From contig JAWQEG010001345.1 in NCBI GenBank assembly GCA_033782935.1, positions 434,001 through 498,000 on the forward strand: 64,000 nt of DNA, given 5' to 3'. Made by a program: the position numbers and the translations under genes. Shown piece after piece: positions 13,602 through 25,715 of this stretch. The DNA is from Petrolisthes cinctipes (taxonomy: Eukaryota > Arthropoda > Malacostraca > Decapoda > Porcellanidae). How positions within the stretch are numbered: the first letter of the stretch is position 1; each line of letters opens with the position of its first letter. The notes beneath the pieces are model-generated. The model was not told the origin of the DNA, ran no database searches, and worked only from the letters and a program-made list of their open reading frames with translations.

Positions 13602-15568
13602 GTTTTGAGCCTGAATTTGAGATATAAACGGGTACAGAAGATGCATGCACATATCGAATTTTTGCACCTAAAATATCGATTTTGAGCATGTTTTGGGTCT
13701 GTATCATGAAAACTTTCTAGCAAGAAGTAGGCATGTACAGATTGCTTCTGGGACTCCAAAATATAGAATTTTCGAATGTTTTGAACCTGAATTTGGGATA
13801 TAGACGGGTACAGAAGATGCATACACATATTGACTTTGGGCACCCCAAATATCGATTTTGAGCATGTTTTGGGTCTGTATCTTGAAAACATTCTAGCAAG
13901 AAGTAGGCATGTACAGATTGCTTCTGGGACCCAAAAATATCGAATTTTCGGGCGTTTTGAGTCTGAATTTGAGATATAAACGGGTACAGAAGATGCATGC
14001 ACATATCGACTTTGGGCACCCAAAATATCGATTTTGAGCATGTTTTGGGCCTGTATTTTGAAAATACTATAGCACGGAGTATGCATGTACAGAAGGCTTT
14101 TGGGACCCAAAAATATCGAATATTCGGGTGTTTTGAGTCTGAATTTGAGATATAAACGGGTACAGAAGATGCATGCACATATCGACTTTGGGCACCCAAA
14201 ATATCAATTTTGAGCATGTTTTGAGCCTGTATTTTTAAAATATTCTAACACTGAGTAGACACGTACAGATCGCTTCTGGAACCCAAATAAATCGAATTTT
14301 AGGGTGTTCTGAGCCTGAATTTGAGATATGAACGGATACAGAAGATGCATGCACATATCGACTTTGGGCACCTAAAGTATCGATTTACAGCATGTTTTAG
14401 GCTTGTATTTTAAAAATACTCTAACACGGAGTATGCATGTACAGATGGCTTTAGGGACCCAAAAATATCGAATATTCAGGTGTTTTGAGTCTTAATTTGA
14501 GATATAAACGGGTACAGAAGATGCATGCACATATCGACTTTGGGCACCCAAAATATCGATTTTTAGTATGTTTTGAGCGTATAATTTGAAAATATTCTAG
14601 CACTGAGTAGGCATGTACAGATCGCTTCTGGGACCCAAAAATATCGAATTTTCGGGTGTTCTGAGCCAGAAATTGGGATAAAACCGGGTACAGAGGATGC
14701 ATGCACATATCGACTTTTTGCACCGAAAATATCGATTTTGAGCATGTTTTGGGTCTGTATCTTGAAAACATTCTAGCAAGAAGTAGGCATGTACAGATTG
14801 CTTCTGGGACCCCAAAATATCGAATTTTCGAGTGTTTTGAACCTGAATTTGGGATATAGACGGGTACAGAAGATACATACACATATTGACTTTGGGCAGC
14901 TAAAATATCGATTTTGAGCATGTTTTAGGCCTGTATTTTGAAAATACTCTAACACGGAGTATGCATGTACACATTGCTTTTTGGACCCAAAAATATCGAA
15001 TATTCGGGTGTTTTGAGTATGAATTTGAGATATAAACGGGAACAGAAGATGCATGCACATATCGATTTTGGGCACCTAAAATATCGATTTTGAGCATGTT
15101 TTGGGCCTGTATTTTGAAAATACTCTAACACTGTGTAGGCATGTACAGATCGCTTCTGAGACACAAAAATATCGATTTTTTGGGTGTTTTGAGCCTGAAT
15201 TTGAGATATAAACGGGTTCAGAAGATGCATGCACATATCGACTTTGGACACCTAAAATATCGATTTATAGCATGTTTTAAGCCTGTATTTTAAAAACATT
15301 CTAGCACTGAGTAGGCATGTGCAGATTGCTTAAGGGACCCAAAAATATCGAATTTTCGGAGTTTTGAGCCTGAATTTGAGATATAAACGGGTACAGAAGA
15401 TGCATGCACATTTCGACTTTGGGCACCTAAAATATCGGTTTTGAGCATGTTTTGGGTCTGTATCTTGAAAACATTCTAGCAAGAAGTAGGCATGTACAGA
15501 TTGCTTCTGAGACCCAAAAATATCGAATTTTGGAGTGTTTTGAGTCTGAATTTGAGATATAAACGGGT

Positions 15569-15678
15569 ACAGAAGATACATGCACATATCGACTTTTTGC
15601 ACTTACAATATCGATTTTAAGCATGTTTTGGGTCTGTATCTTGAAAACATTCTAGCAAGGAGTAGGCATGTAACGGGT
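15569..15678. repeat. Truncated 110-bp monomer at HOR-A copy 2/3 junction
   Basis: Same 66-bp internal deletion as at 7726-7835, shifted by 7843 bp, with the same flanks: ACTTACAATATCG upstream and CACATATTAACTTTGGGCAG downstream. Confidence 0.95.
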
Positions 15679-18600
15679 ACAGAAGATGCATGCACATATT
15701 AACTTTGGGCAGCTAAAATATCGATTTTCAGCATGTTTTAGGCCTCTATTTTGAAATTATTCTAACACGGAGTATGCATGTACAGATGGCTTTTGGGACC
15801 CAATAATATCGAATTTTCGAATGTTTAGAACCTGAATTTGGATATAGACGGGTACAGAAGATGCATGCACATATCGACTTTGGGCACCTAAAATATCGAT
15901 TTTGCGCATGTTTTTGGCCTGTATTTTGAAAATACTCTAACACGGTGTAGACATGTACAGATCGCTTCTGGGACAAAAAAATATCGAATTTTTGGGTGTT
16001 TTGAGCCTGAATTTGAGATATAAACGGGTACAGAAGATGCATGCACATATCGACTTTGGCACCCAAAATATCGATTTTTAGTATGTTTTCGGCGTATAAT
16101 TTGAAAATATTCTAGAACTGAGTAGGCAAGTACAGATCGCTTCTGGGACCCAAAAATATAGAATTTTCGGGGGTTTTGAGCCAGAATTTGGTATATAACC
16201 GGGTACAGAGGATGCATGCACATATCGACTTTTTGCACCTAAAATATCGATTTTGAGCATGTTTTGGGTCTTTATCTTGAAAACATTCTGGCAAGGAGTA
16301 GGCATGTACAGATCGCTTCTGGGACCCAAAAACATTGATTTTTCGGATGTTTTGAGCCTGAATTTGAGATATAAACGGGTACATAAGATGCATGCACATA
16401 TCGATTTGTGGCACCTAAAATATCGATTTTCAGCATGTTTTGGGCCTGTATTTTGAAAATACTTAACACGAAGTAGGCATGTACAGATCGCTTCTGGGAC
16501 CCAAAAATATTGAATTTTTGGGTGTTTTGAGCCTGAATTAAAGATATAAACGGGTACAGAAGATGCATGCACATATCGACTTTTGCAGCCAAAATATCGA
16601 TTTTTAGTATGTTTTGGGCCTATATTTTAAAAAATTTCTAGCACTGAGTAGGCATGTACAGATCGTTCCTGGGATTCGAAAAGATTGAATTTTCGGGTGT
16701 TTTGAGCCTGAATTTGAGATATAAACGGGTACAGAAGATGCATGCACATATCGACTTTGTGCACCTAAAATATCGATTTTCAGCATGTTTCGGTGATATA
16801 TTTTGAAAATATTCTAGCACTGAGAAGGCATGTACAGATCGCTTTTGGGACCCAAAAATATAGAATTTTCGGGTGTTTTGAGCCTGAATTTGGGATATAA
16901 CCGTGTACAGAGGATGCATGCACATATCGACTTTTTGCACCTAAAATATTGATTTTGAGCATGTTTTGGGTTTGTATCTTGAAAACATTCTAGCAAGGAG
17001 TAGGCATGTACAGATCGCTTCTGGGTCCAAAAAATATCGAATTTTCTGGAGTTTTGAACCAGAATTTGGGATATAGATGGGTACAGAAAATGCATACACA
17101 TATTGACTTTGGGCACCTAAAATATAGATTTTCAGCATGTTTTGGGCCTGTATTTTGAAAATACTTTAACACGGAGTAGGCATGTACAGGTCGCTTTTGG
17201 GACCCAAAAATATCGAATTTTCGGGTGTTTTGAACCTGAATTTGAGATATAAACGGGTACAGAAGATGCATGCACATATCGACTTTGGACACCTAAAATA
17301 TCGATTTATAGCATGTTTTAAGCCACTATTTTAAAAACATTCTAGCACTGAGTAGGCATGTGCAGATCGCTTAAGGGACCCAAAAATATCGATTTTTTCG
17401 GAGTTTTGAGCCTGAATTTGAGATATAAACGGGTACAGAAGATGCATGCTTATATCGACTTTTTGCACCTAAAATATCGATTTTGATCTTGTTTTGGGTC
17501 TGTATCTTGAACAAATTCTAGCAAGGAGTAGGCATGTACAGATCGCTCCTGGGACCCAAAAATATCGAATTTTCGGGTGTTTTGAAACTAAATTTGGGAT
17601 ATAGACGGATACAGAAGATGCATGCAAATATCGACTTTTGGTACCTAAAATATCGATTTTGAGCATGTTTTGGGCCTGTATTTTGAAAATACTCTAACAC
17701 GGAGTAGGCATGTACAGATCGCTTCTGGGACCCAAAAATATCGAATTTTCGGGTGTTTTGAGCCTGAATTTGAGATATAAACGGGTACAGAAGATGTATG
17801 CACATATCGACTTTTTGCACCTAAAATATCGATTTTGTGCATGTTTTGGTTCTGTATCTTGAAAACTTTCTAGCAAGAAGTAGGCATGTACAGATCGCTT
17901 CTGGGACCCAAAAATATCGAATTTTCGGGTGTTTTGAACCTGAATTTGGAATATAGACGGGTACAGAAGATGCATACACATATTGACTTTGGGCACCTAA
18001 AATATAGATTTTGAGCATGTTTTGGGCCTGTATTTTGAAAATACTTAACACGGAGTAGGCATGTACAGATCGCTTCTGGGACCCAAAAATATTGAATTTT
18101 TGGGTGTTTTGAGCCTGAATTTGAGATATAAACGGGTACAGAAGATGCATGCACATATCAACTTTTGCAGCCAAAATATCGATTTTTAGTATGTTTTGGG
18201 CCTATATTTTGAAAATATTCTAGCACTGAGTATGCATGTACAGATCGCTCCTGGGATTCAAAAATATTGAATTTTCGGGTGTTTTGAGCCTGAATTTGAG
18301 ATATAAACGGGTACTGAAGATGCATGCACATATCGACTTTGGGCACCTAAAATATCGATTTTCAGCATGTTTTGGGGATATATTTTGAAAATATTCTAGC
18401 ACTGAGAGGGCATGTACAGATCGCTTTTGGGACCCAAAAATATCGAATTTTCGGGTGTTCTGAGCCTGAATTTGGGATATAATCGTGTACAGAGGATGCA
18501 TGCACATATCGACTTTTTGCACCTAAAATATCGATTTTGAGCATGTTTTGGGTCTGTATCTTGAAAAAATTCTAGCAAGGAGTAGGCATGTACAGATCGC

Positions 18601-21600
18601 TTCTGGGACCCAAAATTATCGAATTTTCTGGTGTTTTGAACCTGAATTTGGGATATAGACGGATACCGAAGATGCATTCACATATCGACTTTTTGCACCT
18701 AAATTATCGATTTTGAGCATGTTTTGGGCCTGTATTTTGAAAATACTCTAAAACGGAGTAGGCATGTACAGATCGCTTCGGGGACCCAAAAATATCGAAT
18801 TTTGGGGTGTTTGGAGCCTTAATTTGAGATATAAACGGGTACAGAAGATGCATGCACATTTCGACTTTTTGCACCTAAAATATCGATTTTGAGCATGTTT
18901 TGGGTCTGTATCTTGAAAACATTCTAGCAAGAAGTAGGCATGTACAGATTGCTTCTGGGACCCAAAAATATTGAATTTTTGAGTGTTTTGAACCTGAATT
19001 TGGGATATAGACGGGTACAGAAGATGCATACACATATTGACTTTGAGCAGCTAAAATATCGATTTTGAGCATGTTTTGGGCCTGTATTTTGAAAATACTA
19101 CAGCACGGTGTAGACATATACAGATCGCTTCTGGGACAGAAACATATCGATTTTTGGGTGTTTTGAGATTGAATTTGAGATATAAACGGGTACAGAAGAT
19201 GCATGCACATATCGACTTTGTCACCCAAAATATCGATTTTTAGTATGTTTTGGGCGTATAATTTGAAAATATTTTAGCACTGAGTAGGCATGTACAGATC
19301 GCTTCTGGGACCCAAAAATATCGAATTTTCGGGGTTTTGAGCCAGAATTTGGGATATAACCGGGTACAGAGGATTCATGCACATATCGACTTTTTGCACC
19401 TAAAATATCGATTTTAAGCATGTTTTGGGTCTGTATCTTGAAAACATTCTAGGAAGGAGTAGGCATGTACAGGTCGCTTCTGGGACCCAAAAATACCGAA
19501 TTTTCTGGTGTTTTGAAATGGAATTTGGGATATAGACGAGTACAGAAGATGCATACACATATTGACTTTGGGCACCTAAAATATAGATTTTCAGCATGTT
19601 TTGGGCCTGTATTTTGAAAATACATTAACACGGAGTAGGCATGTACAGATCGCTTCTGGGACCCAAAAATATCGACTTTTCGGGTGTTTTGAGCCTGAAT
19701 TTGAGATATAAACGGGTACAGAAGATGCATGCACATATCGACTTTGGGCACCTAAAATATCGATTTTGAGTATGTTTTGGGCCTGCATTTTGAAAATACT
19801 CTAACACGGAGTATGCATGTACAGATCGCTTCTGGGACACAAAAATATCGATTTTTTGTGTGTTTTGAGCCTGAATTTGAGATATAAACGGGTACAGAAG
19901 ATGCATGCACATATTGACTTTTCACACCTAAAATATCGATTTATAGCATGTTTTAAGCCTGTATTTTAAGAACATTCTAGCACTGAGTTGGCATGTGCAG
20001 ATCGCTTAAGGGACCCAAAAATATCGAATTATCGGAGTTTTGAGCCTGAATTTGAGATATAAACGGGTACAGAAGATGCATGCACATATCGACTTTTTGC
20101 ACTTAAAATATCGATTTTGAGCATGTTTTGGGTCTGTATCTTGAAAACATTCTAGCAAGGAGTAGGCATGTACAGATCGCTTCTGGGACCCAAAAATATC
20201 GAATTTGCTGGTGTTTTGAACCAGAATTAGGGATATACACGGGTACAGAAGATGCATACACATATTGACTTTGGGCACATAAAATATCGATTTTCAGCAT
20301 GTTTTGGGCCTGTGTTTTAAAAACACTCTAACACGGAGTATGCACGTACAGATCGCTTCTGGGACCCAAAAACATTGAATTTTCGGGTGTTTTGAGCCTG
20401 AATTTGAGATATAAACGGGTACAGAAGATGCATGCACATATCGACTTTGGGCACCCAAAATATCGATTTTGAGCATGTTTTGGTCCTGAATTTTTAAAAT
20501 ACTCTAACACTGAGTAGACACGTACAGATCGCTTCTGGTTCCCAAATAAATCGAATTTTAGGGTGTTCTGAGCCTGAATTTGAGATATGAACGGGTACAG
20601 AAGATGAATGCACATATCGAATTTAAGCACCTAAAATATCGATTTTGAGCATGTTTTGGGCCTGTATTTTGAAAATACTATAACACAGTGTAGACATGTA
20701 CAGATCGCTTCTGGGACACAAAATTATCGATTTTTTGGGTGTTTTGAGCCTGAATTTGAGATATAAACGGGTACAGAAGATGCATGCACATATCGAATTT
20801 TTGCACCTAAAATATCGATTTTGAGCATGTTTTGGGTCTGTATCATGAAAACTTTCTAGCAAGAAGTAGGCATGTACAGATTGCTTCTGGGACTCAAAAA
20901 TATCGAATTTTCGAGTGTTTTGAACCTGAATTTGGGATATAGACGGGTACAGAAGATGCATACACATATTGACTTTGGGCAGCTAAAATATCGATTTACA
21001 GCATGTTTTAGGCCTTTATTTTAAAAATACTCTAACACGGAGTATGCATGTACAGATGGCTTTTGGGACCCAAAAATATCGAATATTCGGGTGTTTTGAG
21101 TCTGAATTTGAGATATAAACGGGTACAGAAGATGCATGCACATATCGACTTTGGGCACCCAAAATATCAATTTTGAGCATGTTTTGAGCCTGTATTTTTA
21201 AAATATTCTAACACTGAGTAGACACGTACAGATCGCTTCTGGAACCCAAATAAATCGAATTTTAGGGTGTTCTGAGCCTGAATTTGAGATATGAACGGAT
21301 ACAGAAGATGCATGCACATATCGACTTTGGGCACCTAAAATATCGATTTACAGCATGTTTTAGGCTTGTATTTTAAAAATACTCTAACACGGAGTATGCA
21401 TGTACAGATGGCTTTAGGGACCCAAAAATATCGAATATTCAGGTGTTTTGAGTCTAAATTTGAGATATAAACGGGTACAGAAGATGCATGCACATATCGA
21501 CTTTGGGCACCCAAAATATCGATTTTTAGTATGTTTTGAGCGTATAATTTGAAAATATTCTAGCACTGAGTAGGCATGTACAGATCGCTTCTGGGACCCA

Positions 21601-22635
21601 AAAATATCGAATTTTCGGGTGTTCTGAGCCAGAAATTGGGATAAAACCGGGTACAGAGGATGCATGCACATATCGACTTTTTGCACTTACAATATCGATT
21701 TTGAGCATGTTTTGGGTCTGTATCTTGAAAACATTCTAGCAAGAAGTAGGCATGTACAGATTGCTTCTGGGACCCCAAAATATCGAATTTTCGAGTGTTT
21801 TGAACCTGAATTTGGGATATAGACGGGTACAGAAGATACATACACATATTGACTTTGGGCAGCTAAAATATCGATTTTGAGCATGTTTTAGGCCTGTATT
21901 TTGAAAATACTCTAACACGGAGTATGCATGTACACATTGCTTTTTGGACCCAAAAATATCGAATATTCGGGTGTTTTGAGTATGAATTTGAGATATAAAC
22001 GGGAACAGAAGATGCATGCACATATCGATTTTGGGCACCTAAAATATCGATTTTGAGCATGTTTTGGGCCTGTATTTTGAAAATACTCTAACACTGTGTA
22101 GGCATGTACAGATCGCTTCTGAGACACAAAAATATCGATTTTTTGGGTGTTTTGAGCCTGAATTTGAGATATAAACGGGTTCAGAAGATGCATGCACATA
22201 TCGACTTTGGACACCTAAAATATCGATTTATAGCATGTTTTAAGCCTGTATTTTAAAAACATTCTAGCACTGAGTAGGCATGTGCAGATTGCTTAAGGGA
22301 CCCAAAAATATCGAATTTTCGGAGTTTTGAGCCTGAATTTGAGATATAAACGGGTACAGAAGATGCATGCACATTTCGACTTTGGGCACCTAAAATATCG
22401 GTTTTGAGCATGTTTTGGGTTTGTATCTTGAAAACATTCTAGCAAGAAGTAGGCATGTACAGATTGCTTCTGAGACCCAAAAATATCGAATTTTGGAGTG
22501 TTTTGAGTCTGAATTTGAGATATAAACGGGTACAGAAGATACATGCACATATCGACTTTTTGCACTTACAATATCGATTTTGAGCATGTTTTGGGTCTGT
22601 ATCTTGAAAACATTCTAGCAAGGAGTAGGCATGTA
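15673..22635. repeat. HOR-A copy 3 (6963 bp)
   Basis: Same junctions as copy 2 but 880 bp (five monomers) shorter. The shift to copy 2 is 7843 up to about 20.79 kb and 6963 after about 20.97 kb. The loss divides into 704 bp (copy 2 has a tandem duplication that copy 3 lacks) and one further monomer, two copy-2 monomers near 13.74-14.08 kb being replaced by one in copy 3 with the CAGCTAAAATATCGATTTAC form. The tail also differs from copies 1 and 2 in small ways, for example GAGCATG instead of AAGCATG near 22583. Confidence 0.92.
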
Positions 22636-22641
22636 ACGGGT
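22532..22641. repeat. Truncated 110-bp monomer at HOR-A copy 3/4 junction
   Basis: Same deletion join, 6963 bp after the previous one. The monomer core here reads TTTTGAGCATG, not the TTTTAAGCATG of the two earlier junctions, so copy 3 carries a slightly different allele of the junction. Confidence 0.95.
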
Positions 22642-24308
22642 ACAGAAGATGCATGCACATATTAACTTTGGGCAGCTAAAATATCGATTTTCAGCATGTT
22701 TTAGGCCTCTATTTTGAAATTATTCTAACACGGAGTATGCATGTACAGATGGCTTTTGGGACCCAATAATATCGAATTTTCGAATGTTTAGAACCTGAAT
22801 TTGGATATAGACGGGTACAGAAGATGCATGCACATATCGACTTTGGGCACCTAAAATATCGATTTTGCGCATGTTTTGGGCCTGTATTTTGAAAATACTC
22901 TAACACGGTGTAGACATGTACAGATCGCTTCTGGGACAAAAAAATATCGAATTTTTGGGTGTTTTGAGCCTGAATTTGAGATATAAACGGGTACAGAAGA
23001 TGCATGCACATATCGACTTTGGCACCCAAAATATCGATTTTTAGTATGTTTTCGGCGTATAATTTGAAAATATTCTAGAACTGAGTAGGCAAGTACAGAT
23101 CGCTTCTGGGACCCAAAAATATCGAATTTTCGGGGGTTTTGATCCAGAATTTGGTATATAACCGGGTACAGAGGATGCATGCACATATCGACTTTTTGCA
23201 CCTAAAATATCGATTTTGAGCATGTTTTGGGTCTTTATCTTGAAAACATTCTGGCAAGGAGTAGGCATGTACAGATCGCTTCTGGGACCCAAAAACATTG
23301 ATTTTTCGGATGTTTTGAGCCTGAATTTGAGATATAAACGGGTACATAAGATGCATGCACATATCGATTTGTGGCACCTAAAATATCGATTTTCAGCATG
23401 TTTTGGGCCTGTATTTTGAAAATACTTAACACGGAGTAGGCATGTACAGATCGCTTCTGGGACCCAAAAATATTGAATTTTTGGGTGTTTTGAGCCTGAA
23501 TTAAAGATATAAACGGGTACAGAAGATGCATGCACATATCGACTTTTGCAGCCAAAATATCGATTTTTAGTATGTTTTGGGCCTATATTTTAAAAAATTT
23601 CTAGCACTGAGTAGGCATGTACAGATCGCTCCTGGGATTCAAAAAGATTGAATTTTCGGGTGTTTTGAGCCTGAATTTGAGATATAAACGGGTACAGAAG
23701 ATGCATGCACATATCGACTTTGTGCACCTAAAATATCGATTTTCAGCATGTTTCGGGGATATATTTTGAAAATATTCTAGCACTGAGAAGGCATGTACAG
23801 ATCGCTTTTGGGACCCAAAAATATCGAATTTTCGGGTGTTTTGAGCCTGAATTTGGGATATAACCGTGTACAGAGGATGCATGCACATATCGACTTTTTG
23901 CACCTAAAATATTGATTTTGAGCATGTTTTGGGTTTGTATCTTGAAAACATTCTAGCAAGGAGTAGGCATGTACAGATCGCTTCTGGGTCCAAAAAATAT
24001 CGAATTTTCTGGAGTTTTGAACCAGAATTTGGGATATAGATGGGTACAGAAAATGCATACACATATTGACTATGGGCACCTAAAATATAGATTTTTAGCA
24101 TGTTTTGGGCCTGTATTTTGAAAATACTTTAACACGGAGTAGGCATGTACAGGTCGCTTTTGGGACCCAAAAATATCGAATTTTCGGGTGTTTTGAACCT
24201 GAATTTGAGATATAAACGGGTACAGAAGATGCATGCACATATCGACTTTGGACACCTAAAATATCGATTTATAGCATGTTTTAAGCCACTATTTTAAAAA
24301 CATTCTAG

Positions 24309-25715
24309 CACTGAGTAGGCATGTGCAGATCGCTTAAGGGACCCAAAAATATCGATTTTTTCGGAGTTTTGAGCCTGAATTTGAGATATAAACGGGTACA
24401 GAAGATGCATGCTTATATCGACTTTTTGCACCTAAAATATCGATTTTGATTTTGTTTTGGGTCTGTATCTTGAACAAATTCTAGCAAGGAGTAGGCATGT
24501 ACAGATCGCTCCTGGGACCCAAAAATATCGAATTTTCGGGTGTTTTGAACCTGAATTTGGGATATAGACGGATACAGAAGATGCATTCAAATATCGACTA
24601 TTTGCACCTAAAATATCGATTTTGAGCATGTTTTTTGGCCTGTATTTTTAAAATATTCTAACACGGAGTAGGCATGTACAGATCGCTTCTGGGACCCAAA
24701 AATATCGAATTTTCGGGTGTTTTGAGCCTGAATTTGAGATATAAACGGGTACAGAAGATGTATGCACATATCGACTTTTTGCACCTAAAATATCGATTTT
24801 GTGCATTTTTTGGGTCTGTATCTTGAAAATTTTCTAGCAAGAAGTAGGCATGTACAGATAGCTTCTGGGACACAAAAATATCGAATTTTCGAATGTTTTG
24901 AACCTGAATTTGGGATATAGACGGGTACAGAAGATGCATACACATATTGACTTTGGGCACCCCAAATATCGATTTTGAGCATGTTTTGGGCATGTATTTT
25001 TAAAACACTCTAACATGGAGTAGGCATGTACAGATTGCTTCTGGGACACAAAAATATCGAATTTTTGAGTGTTTTGAGAATGAATTTGAGATATAAACGG
25101 GTACAGAAGATGCATGCACATATCGACTTTGGGCACCTAAAATATCGATTTTTAGTATGCTTTGGGCCTGTAATTTGGAAATACTCTAACACGAAGTAGG
25201 CATGTACAGATCGCATTTGGGACCCCAAAATATCAAATTTTCGGGTGTTTTGAGCCTGAATTTGGGATATAGATGGGTACAGAAGATGCATGCACATATC
25301 GACTTTGGGCACCTAAAATATCGATTTTGAGCATGTTTCGGGCCTGTGTTTTGAGAATACTCTAACACGGTTTAGACATGTATAAATCGCTTCTGGGACA
25401 AAAAATATCGATTTTTTGGGTGTTTTGAGCCTGAATTTGAGATATAAACGGGTACAGAAGATGCATGCACATATCGACTTTGGCACCCAAAATATCGATT
25501 TTTAGTATGTTTTCGGCGTATAATTTGAAAATATTCTAGCACTGAGTAGGCATGTATAGATCGCTTCTGGGACCCAAAAATATCGAATTTTCGGGGGTTT
25601 TGAGCCAGAATTTGGGATATAGATGGATACAGAAGATGCATACACATATTGACTTTGGGCACCTAAAATATAGATTTTCAGCATGTTTTGGGCCTGTATT
25701 TTGAAAATACTTTAA
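24309..25715. repeat. 1407-bp (8-monomer) extra segment in HOR-A copy 4
   Basis: The CACTGAGTAGGCATGTGCAG landmark at 24309 recurs at 25716, and both match copy-1 position 1836, so this is a duplicated register. The first ~530 bp resemble copy 1. About 24840-25370 then holds monomers with variants not seen elsewhere in the window (AACATGGAGTAGG, GTAATTTGGAAATAC, TGTGTTTTGAGAATAC, ACGGTTTAGACATG). One segment, GGGCACCCCAAATATCG near 24955, otherwise occurs only near 5997 and 13841. Confidence 0.75.

Larger units (their letters stand above)
7830..15672. repeat. HOR-A copy 2 (7843 bp)
   Basis: Bounded on both sides by the junction GGCATGTAACGGGTACAG. It holds about 44 full monomers plus one truncated 110-bp monomer. 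Its left part, to about 12.9 kb, matches copy 3 at a constant shift of 7843 with only about seven single-base differences that I spotted (for example at 8317, 9158 and near 9795). Its right part matches copy 1, also at 7843. It contains a 704-bp tandem duplication where the two parts meet. Confidence 0.92.
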
